This document shows, piece after piece, positions 21,651 to 33,468 of a stretch of 64,000 nucleotides of DNA. The stretch comes from Eucommia ulmoides (lineage: Eukaryota > Streptophyta > Magnoliopsida > Garryales > Eucommiaceae), in assembly GCA_016647705.1 (NCBI GenBank), contig CM028335.1, positions 2,728,001 through 2,792,000 of the forward strand, written 5' to 3'. The position numbers were made by a program, and so were the translations under genes. Below the pieces are notes generated by a model, which saw only the letters and a program-made list of their open reading frames with translations, was not told where the DNA came from and did no database searches. Positions within the stretch are counted from its first letter, which is position 1. The number at the start of each line of letters is the position of its first letter.

Positions 21651-22468
21651 AATTTTTGTGTAAAGCCAATTAAGACTTTTTTTTAAGGAACAAAGAGAAT
21701 ATATATTTTTTAAATAATTTTTTAATAAAAAATTGACATGTAATTTAAAATAATTAAAAAAGCATGTGATGTTTTACAAAAAAGAGAAGGAATAGTATAA
21801 AAGTACATTAGATGGGATTGTTTGGTCATTCAACTTGGGTGCTTTATATCCACCATACCTCTAATGGCTGCTCATGCCAATTGTTCTATATTCACATTTA
21901 TTAAATCCGAAAAATCATCACATACATCTCCTATTTTTTCTAATATTCCCCATAACCTCCATTGAATTCCCAAATTACCACGAAAATTCCTTGTCGGAAT
22001 AATTACGAATAAAATGACCATATTACCCTTAAAGTTCTCAATGGTTCGAAGATGATCGAGTGAAATTTTGAAAAATTGGAAGCCAAAGAATGAAAATTGT
22101 GATTTTGAAGATTTTTGTTTGGATTTATGCTTCATCGTGTTGAATAGCTCTGGTTCGTATCGTTTCTTACCTTACCTTTTTTTTTTTTTTTTATTTTGTT
22201 GCTAGGGTTTTGTGGTGTGCTCTTCGTTTCATATTTCTTTTTGATTTTTTGTTTGAGTGTTTTTTTTTTTGTTGCGTAATGTTGAAGTAGGTTGGTTATT
22301 CTGTTCAAGTGTTGTTTGTGTTTGTATTGTTCCTTCATTGGTTACTAAACCTTATGTTAGGGTTTGTTTTATTTGTTAGATTGTCTACATGTGGTTTTAT
22401 TACTCATCCTCTCAACTTCTATTTTTTTTTTTGGTTTAAATTAAGCATGGTTTATATTATGCAGATAT

Positions 22469-22890
22469 ATGGATGTGAAATTTGAGTTCAATTGTCACTT
22501 TATGACTGAAATTGGTACCATTGGTAATGATAATCCTGATAGGTTTAGTGGGTTTGATATGTTAAATGCCATAGGTAAATTGTTTCATGGCATGATACCA
22601 ACCAAAGTAGGTGTTGCATTGACTGTTTATGTTAGAGTCCCTAAATCTAAGAAAAAAATGCTTGTGATGAGTTATGAAGCTATGTTAAAAATATTTGAGT
22701 TGTATGGTAAATATAAGCCGATTTATATTGATTTATTGGAATTGAATGTTGCCTCACCTGTTGGACCTCTTCTTGATGAGCCACTTGTGCGAGTGGACCA
22801 GAAGGAAGAGTATATAGTCCAGATGGTGTTAAACCATATGTAGTGAATGGGGATAGTGATGATAGTGTTGATGGACAACGCACTGACGCT
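22469..22890 (+). pseudogene. MULE transposase N-terminal fragment (probable)
   Basis: An open frame of 124 residues (22469-22843) includes the MSYEAMLKIFELYGKY and IDLLELN segments, reminiscent of the N-terminal region of plant Mutator-like transposases (mudrA type). Past the frame's stop, the +1 frame continues with an acidic segment (VNGDSDDSVDGQRTDA), which fits the acidic linker of that family and implies a frameshift near 22820. The frame is then cut at about 22890 by what appears to be a Harbinger element end. No catalytic domain follows. Family assignment is from memory and moderate. Confidence 0.4.
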
Positions 22891-23276
22891 ACGTTTGGTA
22901 CGCTGAAATAGAATGAAATGGAATGGAATGGAATGAAATGAGTGTGGCATTAGAACAAAATGACCATTATCATTTCTATGTTTTGTGACAAAAGAGAGTA
23001 AATATCGTATTAGAATAGTCATTATCAGTTCTATGTTTGGCGACAAAAGGTATTAAATGTGGTATTGGAATCACCAACAAATAAAAATAAAAAGAAATAG
23101 AGAATATTCAAATATAAACCAAATGAAACCAATATCAAATATAAATTAAATGAAACAACCATCAAATATAAATCAAATAAAATCAACCTACAAAATAAAC
23201 TGACAAAGTCCATACTTTAAAACAACTTGTAAACATACTAATACCGCAAGTCTTAAAAAAAATACATCAAAAATTT

Positions 23277-24235
23277 TCAAATTACACTTTTTAATATACT
23301 TTGGACAAATTCCCACTTTTTATCATCAGGAATATTCCAAAATAAGTCAGAAAGATTTGAATTTTGGAATAAGACACTTGAAGCTATGTGTCTCTCAAAT
23401 ATAGATAATTTTGAAATTTTTGTTAATTCTCCATAAAACATTTTTCTCGCTTCAAGTTTTACTTCATCAACCCCTAAGGCATGGTTAAATGAAGCAGTGA
23501 CATCTCGAATTTCTTTACCAATGATTGATGTAGCATTCGTTAATCCATCGATCATGTCTTCCTTGTTTCTCTTTCTTTTCTTTCGTTTTGTGCTTTCGGA
23601 TGTTTCTTGCATAGGTGGATTGGTGGATTGGTAGACAACATGGTTGCATTTACTTCGTCGCCTTCATTTCATCATTTTTTTTTTCCTATTTCCTCTATCA
23701 TATCAGTCGGTGCTTGTGCAGAAGCACCAATAGCTCGATCTTTTCCGAATGTAATGCACACATCGTCATAGTGCGGCAAAGGTTTGTAATTAAAATTTTC
23801 AGCCCCTTGTGACTCTAGAAAACAAATGCTCAATAAGATAAATATGACTCGTCAATGTATTAAATTTCAAATAAAAGTCAAAGAATACCTTGAAGTAATC
23901 GTGCCAAACATTCAGCCTTGCAGTTACATATTTTTTGTCGTGATCAAAACCAAATCCACTCGTATATTTACCATTGAGCATATCGTAAACAACGACAAAG
24001 TCTATCTTTAACACTTTAATTTGCGACTCAATATGTGGTTTGACTTTGATAGAACTTTACAAAAGTTTTTTCTCCAAACATTTTTCAATAACGTTTAGGT
24101 ATCAAGATCTAAAATTATTTTTCGCTCGATGTGTTCTTGAATTTACCGAGTTCAAGAGTGCTCCACTGAATTCGTTGTCTTCTTCCGTACTCCATTTTCT
24201 TTCATTTTCACTTGGACCACAACTATTACTAGATG
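23277..24235 (-). pseudogene. Harbinger ORF1, Myb/SANT-like DNA-binding protein
   Basis: Read on the minus strand, coding pieces include VKPHIESQIKVLK (about 24025), DMLNGKYTSGFGFDHDKK (about 23960), LPHYDDVCITFGKDRAIGA (about 23750) and the C-terminal piece at 23612-23277 with KKRKRNKED. These match in order the Myb/SANT-like domain of plant Harbinger ORF1 proteins (kPHIeSriK, SGFGWD, PhYDdl..IFGkdRA.G), which work with the transposase in DNA binding. An intron probably separates the first pieces. In-frame stops near 23690 mean the protein is broken as read. Confidence 0.6.
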
Positions 24236-24510
24236 ATTCTATTTTCACCTATCTATACCTGTAGAAAATCATAAAGTATATTCTTAAATAAATATATTAA
24301 ACCAATCCATATTTTCACCTATCTATACCTGTAGAATATCATAAAGTATATTCTTAAATAAATATGAATAAAACATGAAACAATATTCTCCTAAAAAAAA
24401 CACTTCATCGGCTGTTATGAAATACAATAACAAACTTAACTCACAAAAAAGATAAAACGGACATAAACAATTCAATAGACATTACAAAATACAAGAATAA
24501 ATATACTGAA

Positions 24511-25700
24511 TTATCTTCTATTCTGCCTATTTTCTCTCCACTCATCAAACATTTTCTTCGCTAAATTCTTTCTAAATTCAGTCCATTCAGAAAATGATTC
24601 ATTCGTCGATATTAGTTCATCATGTTCTTCGTATGCCATATTACTTTCTTCCTTTGATTGTTCCTTATTTTGGTTAACTCTCATCTCATCCAAAATGTAG
24701 TTATGAAGGAGGCAACAGACCATTATTATACGGTTTTGTATTTTGATTGAATATTAAGATGGACTTCGTAGAACTGCCCTACGATTTTTAAGTTGTCCAA
24801 AACATCTTTCAATCATATTCTTAGCAGAAGCAAGTTTCATATTAAAAAATTCCTTCGGCATTCTAGGTAGATATCCATCTCTCCAATCATTCAAGTGATA
24901 CCTTTGACCTCTGAAAGGGACAAGAAACCCTTCACCATTTGTATAACTCGCATCAACAAGGTAGTATGTACCTTAAGCATATTATAATATTAAGTTAATA
25001 ATTTTCAAAATCACTAAAGAACTTGGAATTTCTTACCACGGAGCACAATCAACCCATTCCTCCTACTATTGCATCTCTAAGAACTCTATCATCTATTGTG
25101 GAGTCTTCCCACCTAGATAAACCTAAATAAAACGTGTCTTGAGAACATATTGCTAAAACATTAATAGTGATTTCATTTTTCCTCGATCGATACCTAGGTT
25201 TATCTTCAAGTGGTACTCTAACCCTTATATATGTATCATCTAAGGCTCCAACACAACCCTAAAAAAATAAATATATTAAAGTATTTTTTTATAGATAACA
25301 TCAATTTAGCTAAAATTGAATTAGAAAATATATTAATTACCTCGAACCATTTCCATTTCTCATTGGTGGAATTTTTGGATACAGGCTCAGGCTTCTTGAG
25401 CAAGTGGTCATGCAATCTTATTAAAGAAATCAATACATTCTTGAAGTGTCTACTAATCGTCTCATCGGATCGTGCAAAATGGTGTGTTATCATTCGATTT
25501 TTTATATGATGTGCAAGAACATATCAACTTGTTCATCAGTAAGCATGTTCTTAGTATGTTGTAACTTTCCCATTGTCTCCAGCATGATAACTTACAAAAA
25601 GCCCTTCTATCCATCCTAAGCTGAGCAATGCATGTTTCGTCGCTCTCATATGCATACTTGTACACTATGACTCTCCTCTTGTAGAAACTAGTACAAGAAA
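24511..25700 (-). pseudogene. PIF/Harbinger DDE transposase, disrupted
   Basis: Pieces in order on the minus strand: RMDRRAF (about 25600), NRMITHHFARSDETISRHF (about 25480), GCVGALDDTYIRV (about 25250, normally GALDGTHI with the first catalytic Asp), RYRSRKNEITINVLAICSQD, STIDDRVLRDAI, YYLVDASYTNGEGFLVPFRG (second Asp region), ERCFGQLKNRR (Glu region) and CCLLHNYI with the C-terminal EWTEFRKNLAKKMFDEWR. This is the family's DDE order. Breaks include an intron near 25250-25330 and a stop near 24755 ahead of the last piece. The first Gly of ALDGT is Asp here. Confidence 0.75.
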
Positions 25701-26050
25701 TAGATCTCATGAATCTTCTACTTGCACGGTAGCACACAACAGTGACCATTAAAATGTAAAAAAAAATTACTCGATACATGATATTCATCCACCATGCAAA
25801 TAAAATCTCCAATTTTTTTATCCTCATCATTTCACTCTTCCTTGCTAAACTTACATGAGCCATAATTGTTAAAATCAAAAACTGGATGCAAAATACTATA
25901 TTAAAAATAGGTAATGTGATAGATTGAGTATTGTGAAATTGTTTTGTAGAAGTGTTTTTGAATTGTGTTGCTCAAAGAGAAATGGTTGTATTTTCTCTTT
26001 TAAAAAATAAAAAACAATTATCGAAAAGTTAAACAAACAGGCCTAAATAT

Positions 26051-27360
26051 ATCTCAGACATAAAGAAACAAGAAGAGAACCCGAAATCAAATGAAAGGGA
26101 ATGAGAAAAGTAGAAGATGAAATGCAAACAACAAAATATAATGAATACAAAAGAATCAAAACAAAAAAAATTAAGGACATTCCTTCACTTTCCAAAGTTC
26201 AAGTCATTGAACATACTGTACACATGATGAACCCAATGACACAGAAAGCCAAATGGCCAATTTTAGTTGTTCCCAACCAGCTTGTATATCAAATGTGACA
26301 TTATTCATGTAATTCCCAACCAGAAGAAAGTGCAAACTACCAAATCACTAGTGAAGAAAGGTTGGGAGAACTGTGAACTATGAACTAAAGCCACATTCAT
26401 ATCAAAGCCTTTCTTGGCCAGAGAATTAACTTAAATACAATATTAATAAGATGATTTTATTATTAAGGTTGGGAGAATCAGTCTCGCACACAAATAACTC
26501 AAGTCGAAAAGCCTTTCCTGGCCGGAGAATACGGCAACTGATATATCGGCATCACTTTACTCAAACAAAATATTACACATTTCAGTTGTCGATTTCGGGT
26601 GGGGTGGGGTGGGGGGGAGGGAGAAAGAAGGGGTTGTTATTTTTACTTCATTGATGATAAGTAATAGGAAATGAAGGGCTAACAACAACAATTCTATTAA
26701 CTTATGTTTGTTACATTGAAATGCTGTTGATAAGAATGTCAATGGCCTGCATTCAATTTTCAGGGCATCGTTCATTAAAGCATAACTATGAATATGCACA
26801 GATTCATTCACAGACAATAAAATAGAAAACCCAGGCAATAAAATAGAAAAAATCTATGATTCAAATGCAAATGAAACTGAAATCTGGAAACATAAATAGC
26901 AAACTGAAATCTATGATCCTCTTAAACATTTTATCGAACACTTGGTAGGCAAATATTCAAAGGCACCTGTGAATCGATGATTCATGTCAATAAATCAAAC
27001 CCAAACCAGTAGTCGATGAAATCCAAACAAATGAAAAAGCAAAATAGGCATAAAATTACCTGCGAAGGAATTTGTTGAGAGCGATGGAGATGGAAGAGAT
27101 GGAGGCTTTGAATCAAGCTCAGTCAGTCATGAATGAAATGGATGAGTGAAGTAGCTCAGTTGCTCGCGAATCAATGAAGTCGGTGCAGGTGAAATTGATA
27201 AATGAAGACTGAATCGATTTCGAGCTCGAAGACTGAATCGATGGCCTCACGAATGGAGTATCTCTCGCTCGAGCTCGAAGGCCGAATCGTTGTTCACGAA
27301 TGAAGGATCTAGTGAAGGCTTAGAGGTTAGTGTTCACGAATGAAGGCTCGAGATCGAATG
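26051..27360. other. Gene-free stretch with 5'-leader-like features
   Basis: No protein is recognised. At 27060 the minus strand has TTCCTTCGCAG followed by GTAATTTT, a good splice donor. Repeated words such as GTTCACGAATG and GAATCGAT occur at 27180-27380. These could be the leader of the Harbinger element read on the minus strand; this is a guess. Confidence 0.3.
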
Positions 27361-27364
27361 AGGT

Positions 27365-27860
27365 TAGTTGTTCACGAATGGAGTGCATGTTTTTAGAAGG
27401 ATAGAGCAGTTATTGGAGCAGTTCCATACAGATTGGGTAGGAAAACTGCCCATCTGTGGGCTTGACAGGTGTCTGACAGGTGTCAAACTGTTGCCTATGC
27501 AGTTAGGGATGTTAACTGCACTTGTTCTCTATAAATAGCTGTAGAATAGTCTGACTTTTGGTTAGAGGATTTGTTCCTATGTTTTTATACCGATTTGTAA
27601 GACTATGGTTCCTTGTTCCTGAGTTTTGAATACAAGGTTGGGTGTTTACCTTTAATTCGGTGTTGCCTGTATGTAGGTGCGTTCATTCTGTCTTGTGTCG
27701 GTATATTCTGTTCTGTGAAAACGTTGCAGGAACGTGGCTGACTGATTGTGCCAACGATCAAGCCATCACATGGTTTAAAATTGATGCCGAAAATTTTAAC
27801 CCTGTGACAAGAAGCATGTTGGAGAGAGAAAGAGAGAGACGGTTTTGGCAAGAGACAAAA
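27365..27860 (+). mobile_element. Possible solo LTR with TATA box
   Basis: A compact GC-richer block contains TCTATAAATAGCTG at about 27530, followed 60-120 bp later by a transcribed-type region with TTTTGAATACAAGG. This is the U3-R-U5 layout of a plant LTR. CTGACAGGTGTC is directly duplicated near 27470. No matching second LTR or target duplication was found. Confidence 0.25.
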
Positions 27861-27899
27861 TGATAGATGCACTATCGATTTTTGTCGTGAGAACAAGAT

Positions 27900-29385
27900 A
27901 CGTGGGGTAATGGTTGTAGGGGAGAGAAATAAACATACAAATTTTAGACGACCGAATTGAAAATATAGTAATTAGATAAAATGTGAGAATAAAGTCTATT
28001 TATATTTGGGTTGAACCGAAATCGTAATTTTTTTGTCCTTATCATACATTTCCAGTCAAAGTAATATTTTTTCTTCAAATTGGGTTTCTTCTAAAAAAAT
28101 TCTTAAACATTTTACAAAATAAGTAAATTTGTTAAAAAGTTCTTGAACATTCTATATTTAAAAGATAAATTTTAATTTTAAAAAGTAATATATTTAATAA
28201 CTATATTAGTTACATTTTGCATGAATGAAAAAATAAGAAAAAAATTATTATTTTAGTAATTTTGTTTGATTTATTTTTCAAAAAAAGAAGAAAAAAAAAA
28301 AAAATAAAAAAAATAAAAAAAAATAGAAAATGATAAATAGTTAAGCTAAAAATAGCCCAAAAAAAATTGCCCATCAGTTTACTACGGTAACCCCACTTAT
28401 ATATTTTTTTTTAAAAAAAAAATCATAAATTTAATAAAATACTCATATATAATTTATATGATTCTTTCTCGATAACCTTAAATATAAATTTTGAATTATG
28501 CTAAAAATATAATATATATAATTTTTAAAATTAATTCTATAAGGAAATAATTAGTGGATTTTTTATTAAATGTCCTTGAGCCATGATTATGTTTTATAAT
28601 TCATGAGAGGAAAAAAATATACATAAGGAAAGAAAAACAATTAGAATAAAATTTGTAATGAGTAAAGTAAGAAATAGAATCCAACAAATGTAAATTTATT
28701 AGGATTAATATAAAATTAATGATGGTGTAATTATAAAGTAGCAAAAAAAAATTAAAAAAATTAATATCTTCAACATCTAAAATTATGACTTAATATAAAA
28801 CGTATACATGCACTTATTAATCAAGTGTTTGTTGAATTAGAATAATTTTATAAAAATAAATTTAAGAAACAATTTTAATATAAAAATATATATAGTTTTG
28901 TCAATGAAGAATGTATTTCCTTGTAAAAATATATTTTTTATTGTGCATAAATAAAGACAATGTACGGTGACAAATGTTGAAAATCTTACTTTTAGCATAA
29001 TGATAAGATACTAGTTTTTTTTTTTTTTTTAAAAAATAAAATAAAATTTAAAAACATTCTAAACTTAAATTTAATTAAAAAAAACTTGAAATTGGATATT
29101 CTTTTTTTTTTTTGCTTAAATATTGTTCATGATTCCTCACATTTTTTATATTTTTATTTAATAGTTAGTTTTTAATAGGAGTGGTATTTCTAAGTAGCAA
29201 ATTTAAAAAGGATGTGGAATGCTTTAAACTATTTATGTGCAATTTATAATTTTAATTTGTGCATAAAAATATTGAAAAAAATGATTATATTATTTTAGTT
29301 TTTAAATTCAAGTACAAATTTTTAATTTTATTTATGCAATGAATAGTGAAAAATCTTCATTGATTTTATTTTTACATCATTATTG
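27900..29385. other. AT-rich gene-free stretch
   Basis: I see no gene, RNA gene or recognised element in this AT-rich interval; only poly-A/T runs. Confidence 0.5.
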
Positions 29386-29388
29386 TTA

Positions 29389-29522
29389 GGGAAATTTGGT
29401 GAAAGGTCCAATTCCATAAAATCATCACTCTGCGGGGTCCTGTAACAGCAATTTTTTAACACATGATATGGTCCTGAAGAAGTGATTTTTTTTGAGTTTT
29501 TGGACCTCTCAACAAGATTCCC
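29389..29522. mobile_element. MITE family B copy, 134 bp
   Basis: Starts GGGAAATTTGGTGAAAGGTC and ends GACCTCTCAACAAGATTCCC. TTA flanks the left side (29386-29388) and begins the right flank. Interior CAGCAATTTTTTAACACATG matches the inverted 15.6-kb copy. Confidence 0.72.

Positions 29523-29570
<48 letters not shown>
29523..29570. repeat. (TTA)16 microsatellite
   Basis: Sixteen perfect TTA units begin at the base after the family B MITE, where the TTA target duplication would lie. Confidence 0.95.
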
Positions 29571-29571
<1 letters not shown>

Positions 29572-29649
29572 CAAAAAGTATTGTTGGTTGTTTATATAGC
29601 TTTCCAAAGGTTGAAAGGACAAATAGGTAATTTCAATTCATCAAATGAA

Positions 29650-30494
29650 TTGTAGGCAAACTTTGCCGACCGCAACAAAATGAGTGATAATGGGAGTGAT
29701 AGTAATGCAGAATTGTGGACTTCTAAAGAGATCAATGCAAATATTAGTGAAGATGAAGAAATTAGAGATCATGAAAATCAATCTATAAACAATTGTGGTA
29801 ATGAAATTGATGCAAAACATCAGTCTGGGGATGATGAGTCTAGAGATGATGAATCTAAGGATGATGTGTTTGGGCATAGTTTAGAGGATGATGAGCGGAG
29901 GGTTGAAGGAGACCTTGGGTTGTCAGAGTCTGAGGATACAGAATTGGAGACAAAAAGTGTTGAAGCTAACAAAGATGATAACTTGTCTAATTATAAGTCA
30001 AGTGATAATTCTATGAAGATCGGCGGTGAGGAGGATGCATGTGATGAAGTTAGTATTGGAGGTCCTAAGAAATATTACACGACAAATGATCAACGGGACA
30101 CTTCTCTTGCCCAGTGTATCAGAAACTATGTGATAGGAAATGACCAATTGTGAGAAATGTTGTTCACAAGAATTTATGAATTTAGGAGAACCGTTGTTGA
30201 TTATATAGTGAATGTGGGTTTTAAATTGTTGAGGAAGAAAAATGATTAGAGAAGAATCCTAGCGATGTGCATTCAGGAGGGTTGCCAATGGAAAATTTAT
30301 GCTACCCCTATGCTTGAATAATGTCCATACATATTGAATAATGCTCACACATAATCAGAACTTTGAAATTAGATCATAACTACATTAGGAATAGGAGTCG
30401 CGTGGCTAAGGCTAATTCACCTTGGATTGCGAAGGAAATACTTAAACAATTTAAAATTAATCCAAACATTAACAATGATGGTTGGGTTCTCTTA
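29650..30494 (+). pseudogene. MULE transposase, acidic linker and DNA-binding domain, decayed
   Basis: A frame open from about 29650 (first ATG 29680) to 30153 encodes a very acidic region (SEDEEIRDH, DDESRDDESKDDV). After a TGA it continues in the same frame with FRRTVVDYIVNVGFKLLRKK, a stop, and EGCQWKIYA. This is the pattern of the MuDR-type DNA-binding domain (FR.av..Y....g...k.....r....C..gC.WrIyA). After further stops the frame shifts and reads SPWIAKEILKQF, like the family's s.wia..l...f. No DDE catalytic domain is present. The fragment ends at a hAT-type MITE inserted at 30503. Confidence 0.7.
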
Positions 30495-30502
30495 GATTCA
30501 AG

Positions 30503-31119
30503 TAGGGATGGTCATGGGCCTGGGGGCCTGGCCAGCCCGAACGGCCCGTCCCTATTTTTGTAGGGCTCGGGCTTAGGGTTTGAGCCTACGGGCAGGGTCT
30601 AGGCCTAGGTATTAGGGCCCGATCAAAATTAGGGTCGGGCTTGAGCAAGGTTCAAAAAATTTAGGGCCGGTCGGGCCCGGCTCCAATGATATTTTAAAAA
30701 ATAATAAATAAATAAATATATATATATATATACACACACACACATTAATACATTACAATATAACCGGAATATTGGTTTCCCTTAGAAATTGTAATTTTAA
30801 TATTTCTTATTGGTTTGGTTTGTTTGGAATATTGGTTTACCTTTAGAAATTGTAATTTTAATATTTTTTATTGGTTTGGTGTTGAATTTTTTGTATTTAT
30901 TTTTTAAATTTAAAAAAAAAATAATAGGGCCGGGGACCCGTGAGCCAGGCTTTGGACTTAGATTTTTCTTATAGGGCCGACCTTGGGCATAGAATTAAGG
31001 CCCGATCACCGGGCCGAGCTAGGGCCTAACACTTTTTTGTAATACACTAATTTAAGCTCGGCCTGAACCCGGCTCGGCCGGGCCTGAACCCAGCTCGGTC
31101 CGGCCCACGACCATCCCTA
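30503..31119. mobile_element. hAT-type MITE, 617 bp
   Basis: The left terminal repeat TAGGGATGGTCATGGGCC is the inverse of the right (rc TAGGGATGGTCGTGGGCC). The 8-bp flanks GATTCAAG (30495-30502) and GATGCAAG (31120-31127) differ at one base, the duplication length of hAT elements. Subterminal regions are rich in GGCCCG/CGGGCC words, and the core is AT-rich with (TA)n and (CA)n. It encodes no protein. Confidence 0.88.
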
Positions 31120-31296
31120 GATGCAAGCCCCATTTTGCCGAATGCTTGAGGGCAACAAATTTTTATACAATTAAAAACATTAAAAAATACAAGATTTCAT
31201 GTCAGCATAGACAAAAAAATCCACAAATTAAAGAGAAAAAAATATTTCATTTTCAACATAAAAGAAAAAATCTAGAACTTTAAATAGCTTAAAAAA

Positions 31297-31429
31297 AGGA
31301 TTTTTTTTAGAGGTCTCAAAAGTGAGGACAACTACTTTTTAAGGATCATCCAAAGGCAAAAAAAATCACTTGAATGGTCTTCTACAAAGTGATGTTTTTA
31401 ACTTTTGGGACATTTGAAGGAATTTGCCT
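31297..31429. mobile_element. MITE family B copy, diverged
   Basis: Keeps TTTTTTTAGAGGTCTC at the left and GACATTTGAAGGAATTTGCC at the right as imperfect inverted ends. Interior AAAAAAAATCACTTGAATGG corresponds to the family's TCACTGTTAC region. Confidence 0.45.
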
Positions 31430-32440
31430 AAAAAATCTGCAAAAAAGAAAAAAAAAATCTACGAGCAAGATCTGGTATTTGCCGACCAAATTGTGAATAG
31501 CTTACGACAAATTACTAGAGAAAAGCAAAAAAAAATTGAAAAATCTAGATTTTAAAAAATAGATCTAGAATATTCACATGCGGTAAACAAATGCAACATA
31601 CAACAAATTTCTTGATGTCACAGAAATGGCAAAAAAATTGAAGAAGCGCAACAAATTTTTGAGGAAGCGTAGCAATTTGGGGCGATGTTATCCATGAAGG
31701 CTTTGACTAGGATTTCGATCGTAGATTTGGTGACAGAGTTACCCATGGTGGCGATGGACATGGTGAGTGTGACATCGAGTTTTTTGTGGATAGCGCGAAT
31801 TGTGAGAAGATAGTAGAGGAGATGAGGAGGAGTGACGGTTAATGAATTGAAAGAGGAAGGAGTAGGTTTTTTATTTATTTTTACTAAGGGTAATATTGGG
31901 ATTGAAAATGGAAAAATGGAGTTTTCAAAAAATATTTTGGGAGCTTCTTTATGTGCACCCTTTTTTTGCTAGTATACCTCCTTAAAAAATAAATAAAATT
32001 ATTTAATTAAATAACTATTTTACCTTTCTAATTTCTAACGTGTTTTGAAATTTTTATTTTAAACTTGAAAATTAGATTTAGCGGATTTTCTTAGTTAATA
32101 TTAATGAAATAATTTTGAAATATTTCCTTTAAAATTTATAATAAATTGAAAAAATAGGCCGATTTAAAAAAAAATCGTTTAAAATAAAAAAAATAAATTG
32201 GAATCACATTTACTTTCTTGTAAAATTTAAAATCTAAAAACAATACGATTTTTTATTTAAAGATTTTTTTATATTTAAAAAATGATAGGTGGTAACTATC
32301 TTGTACGATTCCGGGGACATCTGCGTAATCCGATTAGTGGGGGGAATCTTTGACTCTATCAGACATACAGGGAATTGGAGGTAGCATTCCACATATGTCA
32401 AGTCATGGACTGGTTAATCTAAAATTTAAAACTTATTTTA
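31430..32440. other. Gene-free stretch
   Basis: A minus-strand frame near 31690-31765 (MSIATMGNSVTKST...) is short and unrecognised. The rest is AT-rich with no identified element. Confidence 0.4.
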
Positions 32441-32449
32441 GCATTTAAT

Positions 32450-33282
32450 ATATATATATATTATATTATATCGGATATATCCACTGTCATTTTGTAAATA
32501 CCTGGCCCTGTCTTTTTTTCAAACACCACTTATCTCCCTTTAAACAAAATTGCACTTAGGTTATTTTTTAAAAAATTCATTAGCACCCTTATATTTTTAA
32601 AATTATATTTTTTTCCCTTAACTTTTTAAATATATTTAACTCTCACCACCACCCAACTTCCACCGCCACCACCCAACTCCCACCACCCATTGCCACCGCC
32701 ATCCAACACCACCATCCTTTACTTTTTACACTAACATTTCCATTTAAAAATAATACTTTTTTTTAACTTTTTTTTTTTACAAAATGAAAAAAAATAAAAT
32801 AAAAAATAAAAAAATCAAGAAGAGAAAAAGATCAGTACTTTTACCCCTAAATTTTGGATTGGTCTTAAATTGCACTTTAATGGGTTCAAAGAGTAACTAA
32901 AAAATAGAGAGGATGTTAATGAATTTATTTGTTTAAAAAAAAAAAAAAAAGAATAAAAATATATTTTTGTAAGGGCATTGTCTTTTTACATCAAAATATT
33001 GGTGGCGGTAGGAGGAGACGGAGGGTGTCGGTGGGAGGTGGCGGGTGGCGGCTGTGGGAGGTGGCGGCAGGTGGTGGTAAAATTCATTAACATCCTCTCT
33101 ATTTTTTAAATAGTGAATGATAAAATTGGTATTATAATAAAATTTTTATTATTTTTTAATCAATAAGGGAGGTAAGTAGTGTTTGAGAAAAAAACAGGAG
33201 AAGTCTCTAATATTTGCAAAATGACAGGGGAGGTATCTGATATAGTGCAAAATGACAGGGGAGGTCAATGACATTATCCCTA
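32450..33282. mobile_element. Long-TIR element, copy 2
   Basis: The right arm contains AACACCACTTACCTCCCTTA (reversed) and rc TGCACTATATCAGATACCTC, and ends GACATTATCCCTA. The left arm keeps ATATCGGATATATCCACTGT and AACACCACTTATCTCCCTTT but has lost its outer ~50 bp into TA-rich sequence. The core again has CCACCACC (32640-32710) and GGTGG-type (33000-33080) strands. It is the same family as 9649-10527. Confidence 0.6.
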
Positions 33283-33468
33283 TATATATATATATATATA
33301 TATTATTTTATTTTAAATTGAATTTGAAAAAGAAACTGGTTAAAGAATCAAAATTATCAAGTATAATTCTTGATGCATTCTTGTTCTTGTTAGGCTAAGC
33401 TTGATGCATCAAATATATATATTCCGACGGACTTCAAAATCCTCCTCTTCAATTTTAGTGGTTGGGAG

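Larger units (their letters stand above)
22890..26050 (-). mobile_element. PIF/Harbinger transposon carrying both element genes
   Basis: The interval holds a Myb/SANT-type ORF1 remnant (23277-24235) and a DDE transposase remnant (24511-25700), both on the minus strand, as expected of a PIF/Harbinger element. Candidate ends are CTACGTTTGGTACGCTGAAA near 22892 and, reversed, GGCCTGTTTGTTTAACTTTT near 26042. They are only loosely alike and no TWA duplication is clear, so the outer limits are tentative and the element may extend further right. Two ~43-bp subterminal direct repeats (TTCTATGTTT...GACAAAAG) lie at 22975-23065. Confidence 0.55.
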
